DNA of 64,000 nucleotides from Capnocytophaga sp. oral taxon 863 str. F0517 (GTDB taxonomy: Bacteria; Bacteroidota; Bacteroidia; Flavobacteriales; Flavobacteriaceae), in the NCBI RefSeq assembly GCF_000466425.1, contig NZ_KE992174.1, positions 63,897-127,896 of the forward strand. The letters run 5' to 3'. The position numbers and the translations under genes are program-made. Under the pieces are notes generated by a model that did not search any database, was not told the DNA's origin, and saw only the letters and a program-made list of their open reading frames with translations. Shown here piece after piece: positions 48,401 to 55,788 of this stretch (position 1 is its first letter; every line of letters starts with the position of its first letter).

Positions 48401-51400
48401 ACTGGTAAGGTAAAAGTAGAGGCTAATACCCCAGTGGGAGAATATACAGTTAAGTATAAGTTCAAAGAAAAAGGACAATCCGATACAGAGGCTTCTCAAG
48501 AGAAGACAGTTACTGTAGTGGTAACCAACCAAGTAGAGATAGATCGTGCAAATAACAACTATACAGGAGCACCTTCTATAAATGCAACTCCTGCCGAAGG
48601 AGGAGATGTGTTGGATAAGGTGAAGATCAATGGCAATAAGCCTAATGCCAATGAGGTAAACATTACTGTAGATACACCTGCCACAGGAACTACAGTACCG
48701 TACCTTGAGACCTCAGGAGCGGATGCCGGTAAGATCAAGATACCACAAGGAACTCCAGCGGGTACTTATACCATTACCTATACGGTATGTGATAAGGCAC
48801 AGCCTGTCTCTGCTAGAACTTGTGAGCAAGCTACCGCTACTATAACTGTAGATGCCAATCCGATTGTGGCTAATGCTGATAATGATAATAAGGTAGTAGA
48901 GTTCTCCACAGCAGCACAAACAGTGAAGAAGACTGATGGTACAACACTTAATGTGTTGGCTAATGATAAGTTAGGTGCTACCACTGGACTTAACAATACC
49001 TTAGTGACCATCGAAACCACTCAACCGGTGACTGATATCACTATCAAAGCCAATGGTGAAGTAGAGGTAGGAGCTAACAAAGCCCCTGGTGTATACGAAC
49101 TTAAGTATAAGATCAAGGAAACAGCTGACCCAACTCATGTTTCTGCTGAAGCTACTGTAAAAGTAGTGGTGAAGAACAAAGTAGAATTGGATGCAATTCC
49201 TACTACTCCAGCCAATCCTTCTACTGATGGTACAACACCTAATACGGTGGTTGATATATTGGATAATACCAAGATCAATGGCAATAAGCCTAATGCCAAT
49301 GAGGTAACTATAGAGGTAGTAACACCAGCTACACCTCAGTCTCCAGGAGATAGCGTTCCTACTATTGATACCACTACTGGTAAGGTAGTAGTTCCTTCAG
49401 GAGTGAAACCAGGTACTTATACCATCACTTACAAAGTATGTGATAAAGCACAACCTGATGAGGCGAAGACTTGTAAGACCGATACGGTAACTATTACCGT
49501 AACAGGAAATACCATCCAAGCTACAGCTGATGATTTCACAGCTCATAAGGTAGAACGTTCTAATAATGATGCCTCTGTAAAAAATGGCGCCAATGAAGTG
49601 AATGTATTGACTAATGATGAGCTTGGTACTCGTACAGGTATTGATACCCAGGTGGTAACCATTACTCAGACTGCTACAACCGATCCTAAGGTAACTATTG
49701 ATACTGCGACAGGTAAGGTAAAAGTAGCCGCTAATACCCCAGCGGGTGAATATACCGTGAAGTATAAAATTACTGAAAAAGGACAAACCACCGCTTCTAA
49801 TGAAGTAGAAGTGAAGGTAGTGGTAACCAATAAGGTAGAAAGTGAAGATGCTACTTATACCGGAACCACTCCTACCGATAGCAACCCTACTACAGCGGGT
49901 AATATATTGGATCATGTACACTTCAATGGAGGTAGCCAGGCACCCGATCCTTCTGAGGTAACTGTAGAGATCGTAACCCCTGCTCCAGGTACTACCGTAC
50001 CTACAATCATCACCACAGGTGCTGATACAGGTAAGATACAGATACCACAAGGAACTCCAGCCGGTACTTATCCTATTACCTATAAGGTATGTGATAAGGC
50101 TACAGGTGCAGCCAATACATGTAAGACCCATACGGCTACTGTAACAGTGAACCCTGCTACGACCGACATTGTAGCGCAGCCTGATACCTATACCCTACAA
50201 TGGGATGCTGCTGAGAGAACAGCAGAAGGTAATATATTAGTGAATGATAGACACCTTACCAGAGAGAACTTGGATACCACTTTGGTTGATATCCAACAGG
50301 TTGCAGCCTCTACCCCTGATAAGGTAAGTATAGATACCGCTACCGGTAAGGTGAAAATAGCTGCTGGTACACCAGCAGGTACCCATACCATTAGCTACAC
50401 CATTACTCCTAAGGGAGAAACCAGTCCGGTAAGTGCTCCTGCACTTGTGACAGTGGTGATAAAGAACAAAGTAGAATTGGCTACCAATCCAATTAATGGA
50501 GCACCTTCTTCCGATGATACACCTCGTGAGATAGGTAATGTAATTGATAATGTGAAGATCAACGGACAAAGACCAGATCCAAGCGATGTAACAATTGAAA
50601 TTACTCCTGCCACTCCTTTAGAGCCAGGACGACCTACCCCAGAGGTAGATCCAGCAACAGGAAAGGTAACCGTTCCTAAGAATACACCTTCCGGAGAATA
50701 TACCATCGGAGTGAAAGTATGTGATAAGGTTACCCCTAAGACTTGTGTAAATCAGAATATTACCATTAAGGTAAGACCTGATCAAGATCTTATGGCTGAA
50801 GAAGATGAGTTTAGTGTAGGTATTATGGGAGGAACCACTCCAAGTGTCTTGAGAAATGACAAGCTACGCGGACGTACAGTTACCATTGCTGATGTGACTG
50901 TACAAGCCATAGGACAAGCACGAGCCCATACACCTGGATTGCCAGAACCTGCCTCAGATCGTATTATTATAGCCAGTGATGGTCGTATCGATGTGAAAGA
51001 CGGACTACAAGAAGGTGATTATATTTACGAATATAGTATTATCAGTAAGGAAGATACGAACTTGATTTCTAATACTAAGGTTATTATCCATGTAGCTAAG
51101 AATGTAGCTGCTGAAGATGAGATCGAAGTAGAGAAACCAAGAGAAGGAGAAGCTGATACTACCTCTACTAAGAGTCTCTTGGACAATGATGCGATCAATG
51201 GTCAGAAACCAATTATAGGAACAACCCCTGGTACAGTAACTATCGAGAAAATAAGTGTTACACCTAGCGCCCAAGATAAGATAGATATAGATACTACCAC
51301 AGGTAAGATTATTGTAAAACCAGGAGCTCCTATAGGCGAATATGAAGTAGAATACCAAATCTGCCTCAACGGAAGAACCTCAACCTGCAAAACAGGTAAG

Positions 51401-52021
51401 GCGAAAGTGAAGATACAACCACAGTTGACCCTTGCAGAGGATAATTTCGCTGATAGAACGATAGTGACCAACAATTCAACAAACCAAGTAGGAAATGTAT
51501 TGGCCAATGACACCTTGGATGGTCAGCCTATCGCCGCATCTGAAGTTTCTATAAAGGTAACCAATAATGCGGGTATCCCAGGTGTTACCATAGATGCAGA
51601 AGGAAACTTAACTATTCCTCAAGGAGCTCCTTCCGGAACTCATACCATAGAATATGAAGTCATATCCAACACTTATGGAGTGAGAAAAACCGGTAGGGTA
51701 GTGGTGAACCTTTCTAATGATGCAGATTTAGAGTTTTACAATGCGATCTCAACTGATGAGGGCAGCCAGAACAATGGCTTCATTATCAAGAATATAGAGC
51801 TTTATCCTAAGAATAACCTCAAGATATTCAACCGCTACGGTGTGTTGATATTCGAGAAAGATGGCTATACCAATGCCTCTCCATTCAAGGGAATCTCTGA
51901 GGGTCGTGCTACGGTGAACAAAGATGGTAAGCTACCACAAGGAACTTACTATTACATCTTAGAATACACCGATGGTAAGAACCAAACCCAACAAAAAACA
52001 GGCTGGCTCTATATCAAGTGA
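39488..52021 (+). CDS. Giant type IX-secreted repeat protein (4177 residues), probable surface adhesin
   Basis: A signal peptide (about 1-27, ending GIWA before QNC) is followed by three copies of one ~180-residue Cys-containing domain (about 28-235, 236-415 and 630-810; each has YPxM then ...YTF..PV...E.FL..FG). Ig-like domains, including two of the IKWYSAATGG type, come next (to about 1190), then an HYR-like domain (about 1194-1283). A dozen A+B pairs of Ig/cadherin-like modules (about 217 residues each) extend to about 4075. A: NVLSNDKLG...IDTATGKVKV...PAG.Y..KY. B: TKING...GKV.IP.G..PG.Y.I.Y.VCDKA. The end (about 4076-4177: LKIFNRYGVLIFE, LPQGTYYYILEY) matches the gliding-associated type IX sorting domain. 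SprB-like adhesion or gliding is inference. Confidence 0.93.
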   Translation: MIEINKKRIINLLTIVVLLLSYSGIWAQNCTSMPEPVTYTRVTTGGDPNKYVEEYAYVNGIKVTRILQAGTRSFDKIKYSNEDTNTPTENYCGINRRSKYIGKKYPFMDSDKVTNIIYTFSEPVVDVEVFLAAFGYSGTTTRVEDQIDDVIFSVNRGSLSLHNRADCNSGTIQIVNGNEVKSLKRKTTNAKIGITSTAPFTQLTLTYNEPGGGVIGGAGFYVEICTQSIKPHNSSACNPGNINNNFTKAISATKTLNGVEVERILDANQFADLHSQSYCGSSVTYPNNLPYMGDTGAKKLTYKFKAPVTSAEIFLFAFGESTKATQPWRYDQVRFSINGEGTMSLSQTYNCIPTGTTVNSSTGEVKSADDKLITTDVGIKVSSNKPFTEIVLDDQTPGGNNSGIGYVVEICASSITKANVNNFIVLDAGINNLANQTICVSKTAPVYKAKASAGAFANTATFDYELQAKKGAGAWTKIEEFKDVAPGTEKTFTGVALKSNTYNGASIRVKYTYKNSLFSSVTGVAYSSEATLTVKEVASITSLTASPTSLNETGATNITYTIKGTPGATVTYNINGGTPETLVLDPVTGVKTVDRSGETAKTTLTITKVAKTGLCDLDNIAYKAEVDALGNSCTTHPSVQFAQTSPATATMNGIQVTRTIAGPQSYFQSYTTGDMCQPTIMQGYPSMNAGQVSIKYTFDKPITSAEVWLSGFGGAPAPARADRVTFTLNCSGTEVFAASGCGSVTNTQFIATGNEVTHEANVYTQARVKVSSSVPFTELTLNDPGSTSGGYTVELCPGSIKPAKIKVTENPAELTACKGATGKYFTAKAKIDGVSGTEDMSYKWQQSRTNTPGSWVDAVATSPNGSIKADGSTQARLILNTIQESDNGLYYRAEFSFTKCGKTLDKVYSEPAKLNVPSDSDIITIQAARPNDVTINDCTGTTPITAKAKIASGYTIKNSGGNLFGYFLEFKDTDNTWKTFNGQQYSNNANEQERTLNIAHSAAPKGATAFRLRYRVTLTTGCEYELINEFTFTKNLPAEPAINATQTFCQEAGKTVGDLTTLTGIKWYSAATGGSEVVASTTIPVGTNEYFAVATANGCESTRKKITVKVVAKPTTPTVQNKTECPATGNYDMANLVTVLPGHTLKWYNAATGNATTVSTVDRNKTAKTTYEKWVALVTSQGCESDRVKVTYTVDITTQPTITAPANNLSINCADSATAIDAAVNAWMATATATIGCGTATVTNNYATVKPTNLCSVNEFEVTFTVRDAFGNQKTKKKKITIDRLIANDDTESVARSTGKDIDVLSNDTVNGAQATTSNAKVTLVSDGGIGATVTSDGKIRIPGGSVAPGTYNVTYKLCDKNNTSRCGATATVAVTVNNSTIEANHDTPVALTYSASAAYAKAADHTDFNVLSNDKLSGVTPTLSQVDILPTNQTGVTIETSTGKIKVDGATAAGVYNLTYKIKEKNTTNTSATAKVTVVVKNALVVNPATLTAPITPSTSATTPKKIGNVLNQTQLNGNKPNASQVSISVTQEATPPQSGDPVPSIDPATGKVLIPSGVKPGNYTIKYKVCDKAEGIAKSCSDEKTITVNVAGGNTTTTNNDDFTANPVERSNSEEVVKNGANPVNVLANDKLGTRTNIDTDVVTIRQTATSNSGVNIDTATGQIKVAANTPAGVHEVKYKITEKGQTTESTEATAKVVVKNKVALDPAAIPGTVNTPNDGNDKTIANILDKTKINGNKPDAADVVITVPNPAHKNNPSDIVPYVDTTTGKVIVPVGTKPGTHQITYQVCDKLPAGQSAAQTCKTATITIPVTANTATSSNDDYASNPVEVSNSATSYVKNGTEDVNVLSNDALGGNTTINTNLVDITQTHTSHSGVNIETATGKVKVAPNTPAGEYTVKYTIAEKGGGPSSTESTVKVVVKNKVVVNPATIPSSVTPATDGTDKEIGDVLDQTEINGSKPSAAQVTITETSPAPKNDPSDKVPYIDTTTGKVKIPAGVKPGNYPITYQICDKATPASANTCKTATITVKVAGNHLDPKNDDFSQKKVERSTSDAYVKDGANDLNVLSNDKLGTREGLDTNVVTIEQTYTSNNGVTIEVATGKVKVAANTPAGEYTVKYKITEKGQTTASNEVSVKVTVTNKLEVGTITIPNAKPSTDSTTPVSVGNILAQTKINGQLNPDPSEVEITATPDQPGSPKKPYIDTTTGKVMIPAGVAPGDHTISYKVCDKAPGAAKRCEEATVTVKVVSNTPTSEDDDFTADTYKVEHPTVDTFVSDGANPVNVLSNDKLGSDTTISTNEVEITQTATSNSNVNIDTATGKIKVKANTPAGVYTVKYKFTEKGQPASAASAEKTATVVVTNKLTSSNGNYGGAPSTNSTPANGGDVLNNVRINGAKPTPSQVTITVDNNAGSGTVPFLVTSGADAGKIKIPQGTPVGNYTITYTVCDTASGAAKSCKPATANIRVSANAIIATNDEDNKEVEFATSAQNVKKSDNTTLNVLNNDTLAGNTATDNDVTIETTVPVTGITIKTNGEVEVAANKPAGVYELKYVIKETADINNVSDEATVKVVVKNKVTFDPFPATPVKPSTDKNIPATPIDVIANTKINGSTPSANDVTIQVTDPADPQSPGDVVPELNTTTGKVEIPAGVKPGAYNITYRVCDKAQPAEAKTCQENTITINVTGNTITGADDDFSAHKVERSTSDKFVNDGTNDVNVLTNDTLGSRTGLTTELVTINQTHTSDPKVSIDTATGKVKVAADAPAGTHTIKYTITEKGQTTPSAEKTVTVVVTNKITLTPADVVSNPVTPSTDKNTPKEIGDVLDGTKLNGTKPGIGTGANQVTISVVTPAQPQSPGDAVPELDTTTGKVKIPAGVKPGTYNITYKVCDNANPPTCETSTVPITVQGNTTTSADDDFTAHKVVHPTTDTFVSDNGTPVNVLSNDKLGDDDTITTDEVEIIQTATTNPKVSIDTATGKVKVEANTPVGEYTVKYKFKEKGQSDTEASQEKTVTVVVTNQVEIDRANNNYTGAPSINATPAEGGDVLDKVKINGNKPNANEVNITVDTPATGTTVPYLETSGADAGKIKIPQGTPAGTYTITYTVCDKAQPVSARTCEQATATITVDANPIVANADNDNKVVEFSTAAQTVKKTDGTTLNVLANDKLGATTGLNNTLVTIETTQPVTDITIKANGEVEVGANKAPGVYELKYKIKETADPTHVSAEATVKVVVKNKVELDAIPTTPANPSTDGTTPNTVVDILDNTKINGNKPNANEVTIEVVTPATPQSPGDSVPTIDTTTGKVVVPSGVKPGTYTITYKVCDKAQPDEAKTCKTDTVTITVTGNTIQATADDFTAHKVERSNNDASVKNGANEVNVLTNDELGTRTGIDTQVVTITQTATTDPKVTIDTATGKVKVAANTPAGEYTVKYKITEKGQTTASNEVEVKVVVTNKVESEDATYTGTTPTDSNPTTAGNILDHVHFNGGSQAPDPSEVTVEIVTPAPGTTVPTIITTGADTGKIQIPQGTPAGTYPITYKVCDKATGAANTCKTHTATVTVNPATTDIVAQPDTYTLQWDAAERTAEGNILVNDRHLTRENLDTTLVDIQQVAASTPDKVSIDTATGKVKIAAGTPAGTHTISYTITPKGETSPVSAPALVTVVIKNKVELATNPINGAPSSDDTPREIGNVIDNVKINGQRPDPSDVTIEITPATPLEPGRPTPEVDPATGKVTVPKNTPSGEYTIGVKVCDKVTPKTCVNQNITIKVRPDQDLMAEEDEFSVGIMGGTTPSVLRNDKLRGRTVTIADVTVQAIGQARAHTPGLPEPASDRIIIASDGRIDVKDGLQEGDYIYEYSIISKEDTNLISNTKVIIHVAKNVAAEDEIEVEKPREGEADTTSTKSLLDNDAINGQKPIIGTTPGTVTIEKISVTPSAQDKIDIDTTTGKIIVKPGAPIGEYEVEYQICLNGRTSTCKTGKAKVKIQPQLTLAEDNFADRTIVTNNSTNQVGNVLANDTLDGQPIAASEVSIKVTNNAGIPGVTIDAEGNLTIPQGAPSGTHTIEYEVISNTYGVRKTGRVVVNLSNDADLEFYNAISTDEGSQNNGFIIKNIELYPKNNLKIFNRYGVLIFEKDGYTNASPFKGISEGRATVNKDGKLPQGTYYYILEYTDGKNQTQQKTGWLYIK
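43330..51700 (+). repeat. Coding tandem repeat array, about 650-bp period with a three-unit super-period
   Basis: Starts of successive A+B pairs fall near 44296, 44950, 45606, 46254, 46908, 47557, 48220, 48882 and 49525. A-module openings cycle as VERS, VEHP, VEFA, VERS, VVHP, VEFS, VERS, and B-modules cycle in parallel. The three pairs at 45606-47556 and at 47557-49524 are therefore copies of one roughly 1.95-kb block. Confidence 0.85.
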
Positions 52022-52063
52022 TAAAAGAACAGTGACTAGTGAAATAACTAGTAGCTAAAGACA

Positions 52064-52108
52064 AATGACCAATGATAACTATCTGAATGATAGTTGTCAT
52101 TGGTCATT
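52064..52108 (+). terminator. Large hairpin after the giant gene
   Basis: Two 20-nt arms (52064-52083 and 52089-52108) pair throughout, with one G-U, around loop TGAAT. The sequence contains GTCATTG/AATGACC seven-base units. There is no strong T tract, so termination is probable rather than certain. Confidence 0.6.
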
Positions 52109-52151
52109 GTCATTTATAAGGAGAAAAATAGTGAATTTGAAAGGAAAGTTG

Positions 52152-52159
52152 TATCTTTG
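52152..52159 (+). promoter_or_regulatory. -7 element of mcrBC
   Basis: TATCTTTG lies 20 bp before the ATG at 52179 and downstream of an earlier in-frame ATG at 52065. This sets 52179 as the start. Confidence 0.6.
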
Positions 52160-52178
52160 TGGCATTAAACGAAATACA

Positions 52179-54500
52179 ATGGATGAAAAAATAAAAGAAC
52201 TTATTCAGCATTATGTTACCTTTCTTCTGGAAGATCCCTCCAATAAGTATGAGGTATACAAATGGCAAGCAATAAAGCATTTTCAGCAGCATTGGAATAT
52301 AGAGGCCTCCAATTTCTATGAGATGTTCAAAGAGGCTTTCAGGAAAAGGGGAAACTTAGTCTATCAGAATTCTTTTAGTTTCTTGGATGCTTTAGGGAAA
52401 TATTTCCCAGAGCAGCTAAGAAGTTTGTTTCTTATCGTGTATGGTGCGGATGATTTTTATACTAAATTGGATAAAGCGAAGACTTTTGTAGAAAATAATA
52501 TAGGCAAATTAAGGAAAAAGCTCGATAAAGAAAATTTTAATCATCAGTTTGATGAACGTACACTCTCTTTTTTGCTAACCATGCAGAATCCTAATGAAGA
52601 AACCTTCTATAAAAGTACGTTATATATCCAACTTTGTAAATATTTGGGTATTACATCACAGAAAGAAGGAAAATACAAGCATTATATAGCATTATTGTTC
52701 CAGATAATCCCTTTTCTCAATGATCCTAAATTAAATTCACTAAAGGTCAAATTTGTTCCACAGGGAGAGGATATTCCTTTACTATTAGCCCAAGATATAG
52801 TCTATCAAAATATGAATAAAAATACCAAACATTATTGGCTATACAGCCCTGGTGAACAAGCTATTATGTGGGATGAGTTTTACGATGAAGGTATCATGGC
52901 TATTGGATGGGACGAATTGGAAGACCTCGAAAATTACACAGATAGAAAATCTATTCTTGAAGCCCTAATAGACAATTATGGCGGAGGAGAAGACCAACGT
53001 AACAATGTCTCAGCTATTGATGATTTTTGTAACGGAGAAAATAAAATAAATATAGGCGATATGGTCATTGTTAAGAAAGGAACAAAGACTTTATTAGGCT
53101 ATGGCTGCGTAACTTCCGATTATTATTATGATGAGAATAGAGAAGAATTCTTACATTGTCGAGAGGTTGAATGGCTTAAGAAAGGGGAGTGGAATCTTGA
53201 TTTTACTTTACCTCGAAAAACACTTACAGATGTGACTTCTTATGACTCTGATATTGAAGGAATCAAATACGCTCAATACTTACTAAATATTATGAACGAA
53301 AATATACAAACACAAGAGAACGATCTCATTACGAAACTTTTAAAATACAAGCCCCAAATCATTCTACAAGGCCCTCCAGGGACAGGTAAAACCCGTGAGG
53401 CTAAACGTATTGCTAAGGCTTTATTAGGTTTAGGAGAAAATGATAGTTTAGAGGGCAATGAGCAATTCAAACTTATTCAGTTTCACCCCAGCTACTCTTA
53501 TGAAGATTTTGTAAGGGGTATCGTAGCTATGCCTAATGAAGAAGGGGATGGGATTATCTATACTGCTGAAAATAAGGTGTTGGCTGAATTTGCTAATAGG
53601 GCACAAAAATCTTTACAAGAATGTTTGAAAAGACAAAGTAAGTCTATTAATTGGGAGGATTTTAGAGATTTTTTGCAAAAGAAGAAGGAAAAAAATAAAG
53701 AGGTTTACTTTTCTGATAAGGTAAAGTTAGATCGTATAGAAAATTATAAAGATGGACATTCTGCGTTATATTTTTTGGTAAAGAAAAACGAGGATTGGAT
53801 GCCCAATGAAGCAATGATTCATTTCTCTAATTTTTCACAAGAAAATTTAGACGATAATTTTGAAAATTTTTATACTAACTATGATAGGGGATATTGGGAA
53901 TCTATAACCAACTATTTCATTAATTGGTTTAAACAACCTGAACCCTTTGTCCTTATTATCGACGAAATCAACCGTGCAAACCTATCAGCCGTACTCGGCG
54001 AACTTATCTATGCTTTAGAGTATCGTGGTGAAGCAGTACAAAGTATGTACGCTATTGAGGGAGAAAACAACCTTATTTTACCTCCTAATCTTTATATTAT
54101 CGGTACAATGAACACTGCCGACCGCTCCGTTGGGCATATAGATTATGCGATCCGTCGTAGGTTTGCTTTTGTGAATGTTTTGCCTAAGGAGTTAGAAAAG
54201 GATTTTGATAGAAACCTATTTAAAGCGGTCAGCAAGCTCTTTATTGATAACTATGATGAATATATTAATAACCCAGATATAGAATTAAAACGTGCCAAAA
54301 CCTTATCACCTGAATTTAGACCTGAAGATGTATGGCTTGGGCATTCGTATTTCATTACTAAAAATACTCCTATTGATATCCGTTGGGAGTATGAGATTAA
54401 ACCTATCTTGCTCGAATATGTCAAAGATGGTATCCTCATAGGTGAGGGAATAGAAACTACTATAAATAACCTTATCAATGATGAAAATAACGCTTCTTGA
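52179..54500 (+). CDS. mcrB: McrB-type AAA+ GTPase with EVE-like domain
   Basis: The 773-residue protein has an N-terminal helical region of unknown type (about 1-200) and a PUA/EVE-like domain (about 215-350: HYWLYSPGEQAIMWDEFYDEGIMAIGWD). A McrB AAA+ domain follows, with GPPGTGKT (398-405), the HPSYSYEDFVRG segment, IIDEINRANLSAVLGEL, and the diagnostic MNTADRS (about 644-650). McrB and McrC form a modification-dependent restriction enzyme cutting DNA with modified cytosine. The EVE-like domain probably reads the modified base. It overlaps mcrC by 23 bp. Confidence 0.9.
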   Translation: MDEKIKELIQHYVTFLLEDPSNKYEVYKWQAIKHFQQHWNIEASNFYEMFKEAFRKRGNLVYQNSFSFLDALGKYFPEQLRSLFLIVYGADDFYTKLDKAKTFVENNIGKLRKKLDKENFNHQFDERTLSFLLTMQNPNEETFYKSTLYIQLCKYLGITSQKEGKYKHYIALLFQIIPFLNDPKLNSLKVKFVPQGEDIPLLLAQDIVYQNMNKNTKHYWLYSPGEQAIMWDEFYDEGIMAIGWDELEDLENYTDRKSILEALIDNYGGGEDQRNNVSAIDDFCNGENKINIGDMVIVKKGTKTLLGYGCVTSDYYYDENREEFLHCREVEWLKKGEWNLDFTLPRKTLTDVTSYDSDIEGIKYAQYLLNIMNENIQTQENDLITKLLKYKPQIILQGPPGTGKTREAKRIAKALLGLGENDSLEGNEQFKLIQFHPSYSYEDFVRGIVAMPNEEGDGIIYTAENKVLAEFANRAQKSLQECLKRQSKSINWEDFRDFLQKKKEKNKEVYFSDKVKLDRIENYKDGHSALYFLVKKNEDWMPNEAMIHFSNFSQENLDDNFENFYTNYDRGYWESITNYFINWFKQPEPFVLIIDEINRANLSAVLGELIYALEYRGEAVQSMYAIEGENNLILPPNLYIIGTMNTADRSVGHIDYAIRRRFAFVNVLPKELEKDFDRNLFKAVSKLFIDNYDEYINNPDIELKRAKTLSPEFRPEDVWLGHSYFITKNTPIDIRWEYEIKPILLEYVKDGILIGEGIETTINNLINDENNAS

Positions 54501-55770
54501 ACATCAGCCTTATAGAATCAAAAAGGAAGGAGAAGCATTAGCTTTCTTTGAGGCACTCCCTGAGATTTGTCCATATGTATTGAAGAAAGACCAATGGGGA
54601 ATGCCTGTGTATCCTTTTGAAATTAAGCATACAAATGAGGGAGAGGTATGTTTGCAGGCAGGCTATTATGTGGGTGTTTTATGGCTGGTAAAGCAACAAA
54701 AATATGTGCATATAGCCCCCAAAATGAATTGCCGAGAGGAGCGTGTCGAAATTGACTTTCTGAAAATGTTGCTTGAAATCTATACGGCGGATATAGCGGA
54801 AAAACATACCCGAGACCTCGTGAAAATCTATTGGAAGGAACCGCAAATTAGGATAGAGCAGCAAAAGGATTTCCTGACACCTTTCCTTGTAGTACAGTTT
54901 CTCCAGCTCCTAAAGCGTATCACACGCAAAGGACTCAAAAAATCGTATTACACAGTCGAGGAGAATCTCAATAGCCATATCAAAGGGAAGATACAGCTTG
55001 GAAAACATCTGAAACAAAATGTTTTTAAGAACCAACTCACAGCTCACGTATGTAGGTATCAAGAGTTTGGAATGGATAATCTCGAAAATCGTTTTCTGAA
55101 GAAAGTTTTGCAGTTTGTCATCAGTTTTAAGAATACACACCCTACTTTTTTTGCAGGGAATGAAGCTACTATAAACGAATTGATTACTTATTGCACCCCT
55201 TATTTTGAATTGATTTCAGAAGAAATGGATATGGGAAAACTTAAAAATATTACTATAAATCCATTTTTTAAAGAATATGAACAAGCTATTGAGATAGGTA
55301 AGCATATTCTCAAGCGCTTTTCGTACAATATTACTGAAACAACTCAACACAAGGTAAGTATTCCTCCTTTTTGGATAGATATGCCTAAGCTTTTTGAACT
55401 ATATGTCTATAAAAAATTGGAAGAGAAGTTTGGTAGGGAGGCGGTAACCTATCATTTTACAGCTGACTATACCGAATTAGATTTCTTGCTCAATACCCCC
55501 GAATATAAAATGGTAATTGATGCCAAGTACAAACCCGTTTATGAAGATAGTAGAGTGATAGACGATATCCGCCAAGTGAGTGGTTATGCTCGCTTAGAAA
55601 GAGTTTATCAAAAACTTGGTTTAGAGGGTAGTAATGAACTCATAGATTGCCTTATTATCTACCCTTCTTTAGATGAAGATATAGATTTTAACTTAAAAGA
55701 TAAGAAGATCACTGGATATAGAAATGTCTATAAAAAAAGTCTCTCCATCCCATTAATCATTAACCATTAA
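54478..55770 (+). CDS. mcrC: McrC nuclease subunit
   Basis: The 430-residue McrC-type protein has an N-terminal McrB-binding region and a C-terminal PD-(D/E)xK nuclease domain with ELDFLL...MVIDAKYKP (Asp-x-Lys about 348-350). Two adjacent ATGs (54478 and 54481) are possible starts inside the mcrB 3' end, which couples their translation. A decayed piece of a closely related mcrC lies 17 kb away at 38263-38350. The last codons (ATT AAC CAT TAA) form part of a CATTAAn heptamer array. Confidence 0.88.
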   Translation: MMKITLLEHQPYRIKKEGEALAFFEALPEICPYVLKKDQWGMPVYPFEIKHTNEGEVCLQAGYYVGVLWLVKQQKYVHIAPKMNCREERVEIDFLKMLLEIYTADIAEKHTRDLVKIYWKEPQIRIEQQKDFLTPFLVVQFLQLLKRITRKGLKKSYYTVEENLNSHIKGKIQLGKHLKQNVFKNQLTAHVCRYQEFGMDNLENRFLKKVLQFVISFKNTHPTFFAGNEATINELITYCTPYFELISEEMDMGKLKNITINPFFKEYEQAIEIGKHILKRFSYNITETTQHKVSIPPFWIDMPKLFELYVYKKLEEKFGREAVTYHFTADYTELDFLLNTPEYKMVIDAKYKPVYEDSRVIDDIRQVSGYARLERVYQKLGLEGSNELIDCLIIYPSLDEDIDFNLKDKKITGYRNVYKKSLSIPLIINH

Positions 55771-55788
55771 TCATTAACCATTATTATC
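55751..55788 (+). repeat. CATTAAn heptamer array between mcrC and the methyltransferase gene
   Basis: Units CATTAAT and CATTAAC alternate for four units, and a fifth variant leads to the ATG at 55789. The array encodes the last McrC residues and contains its stop codon. Confidence 0.85.

Noticed and set aside
43133..51513. Many long minus-strand frames within the giant gene
   Set aside because: They are shadows of the repetitive plus-strand coding sequence (low-complexity Tyr/Ser/Ile-rich products repeating with the same period).
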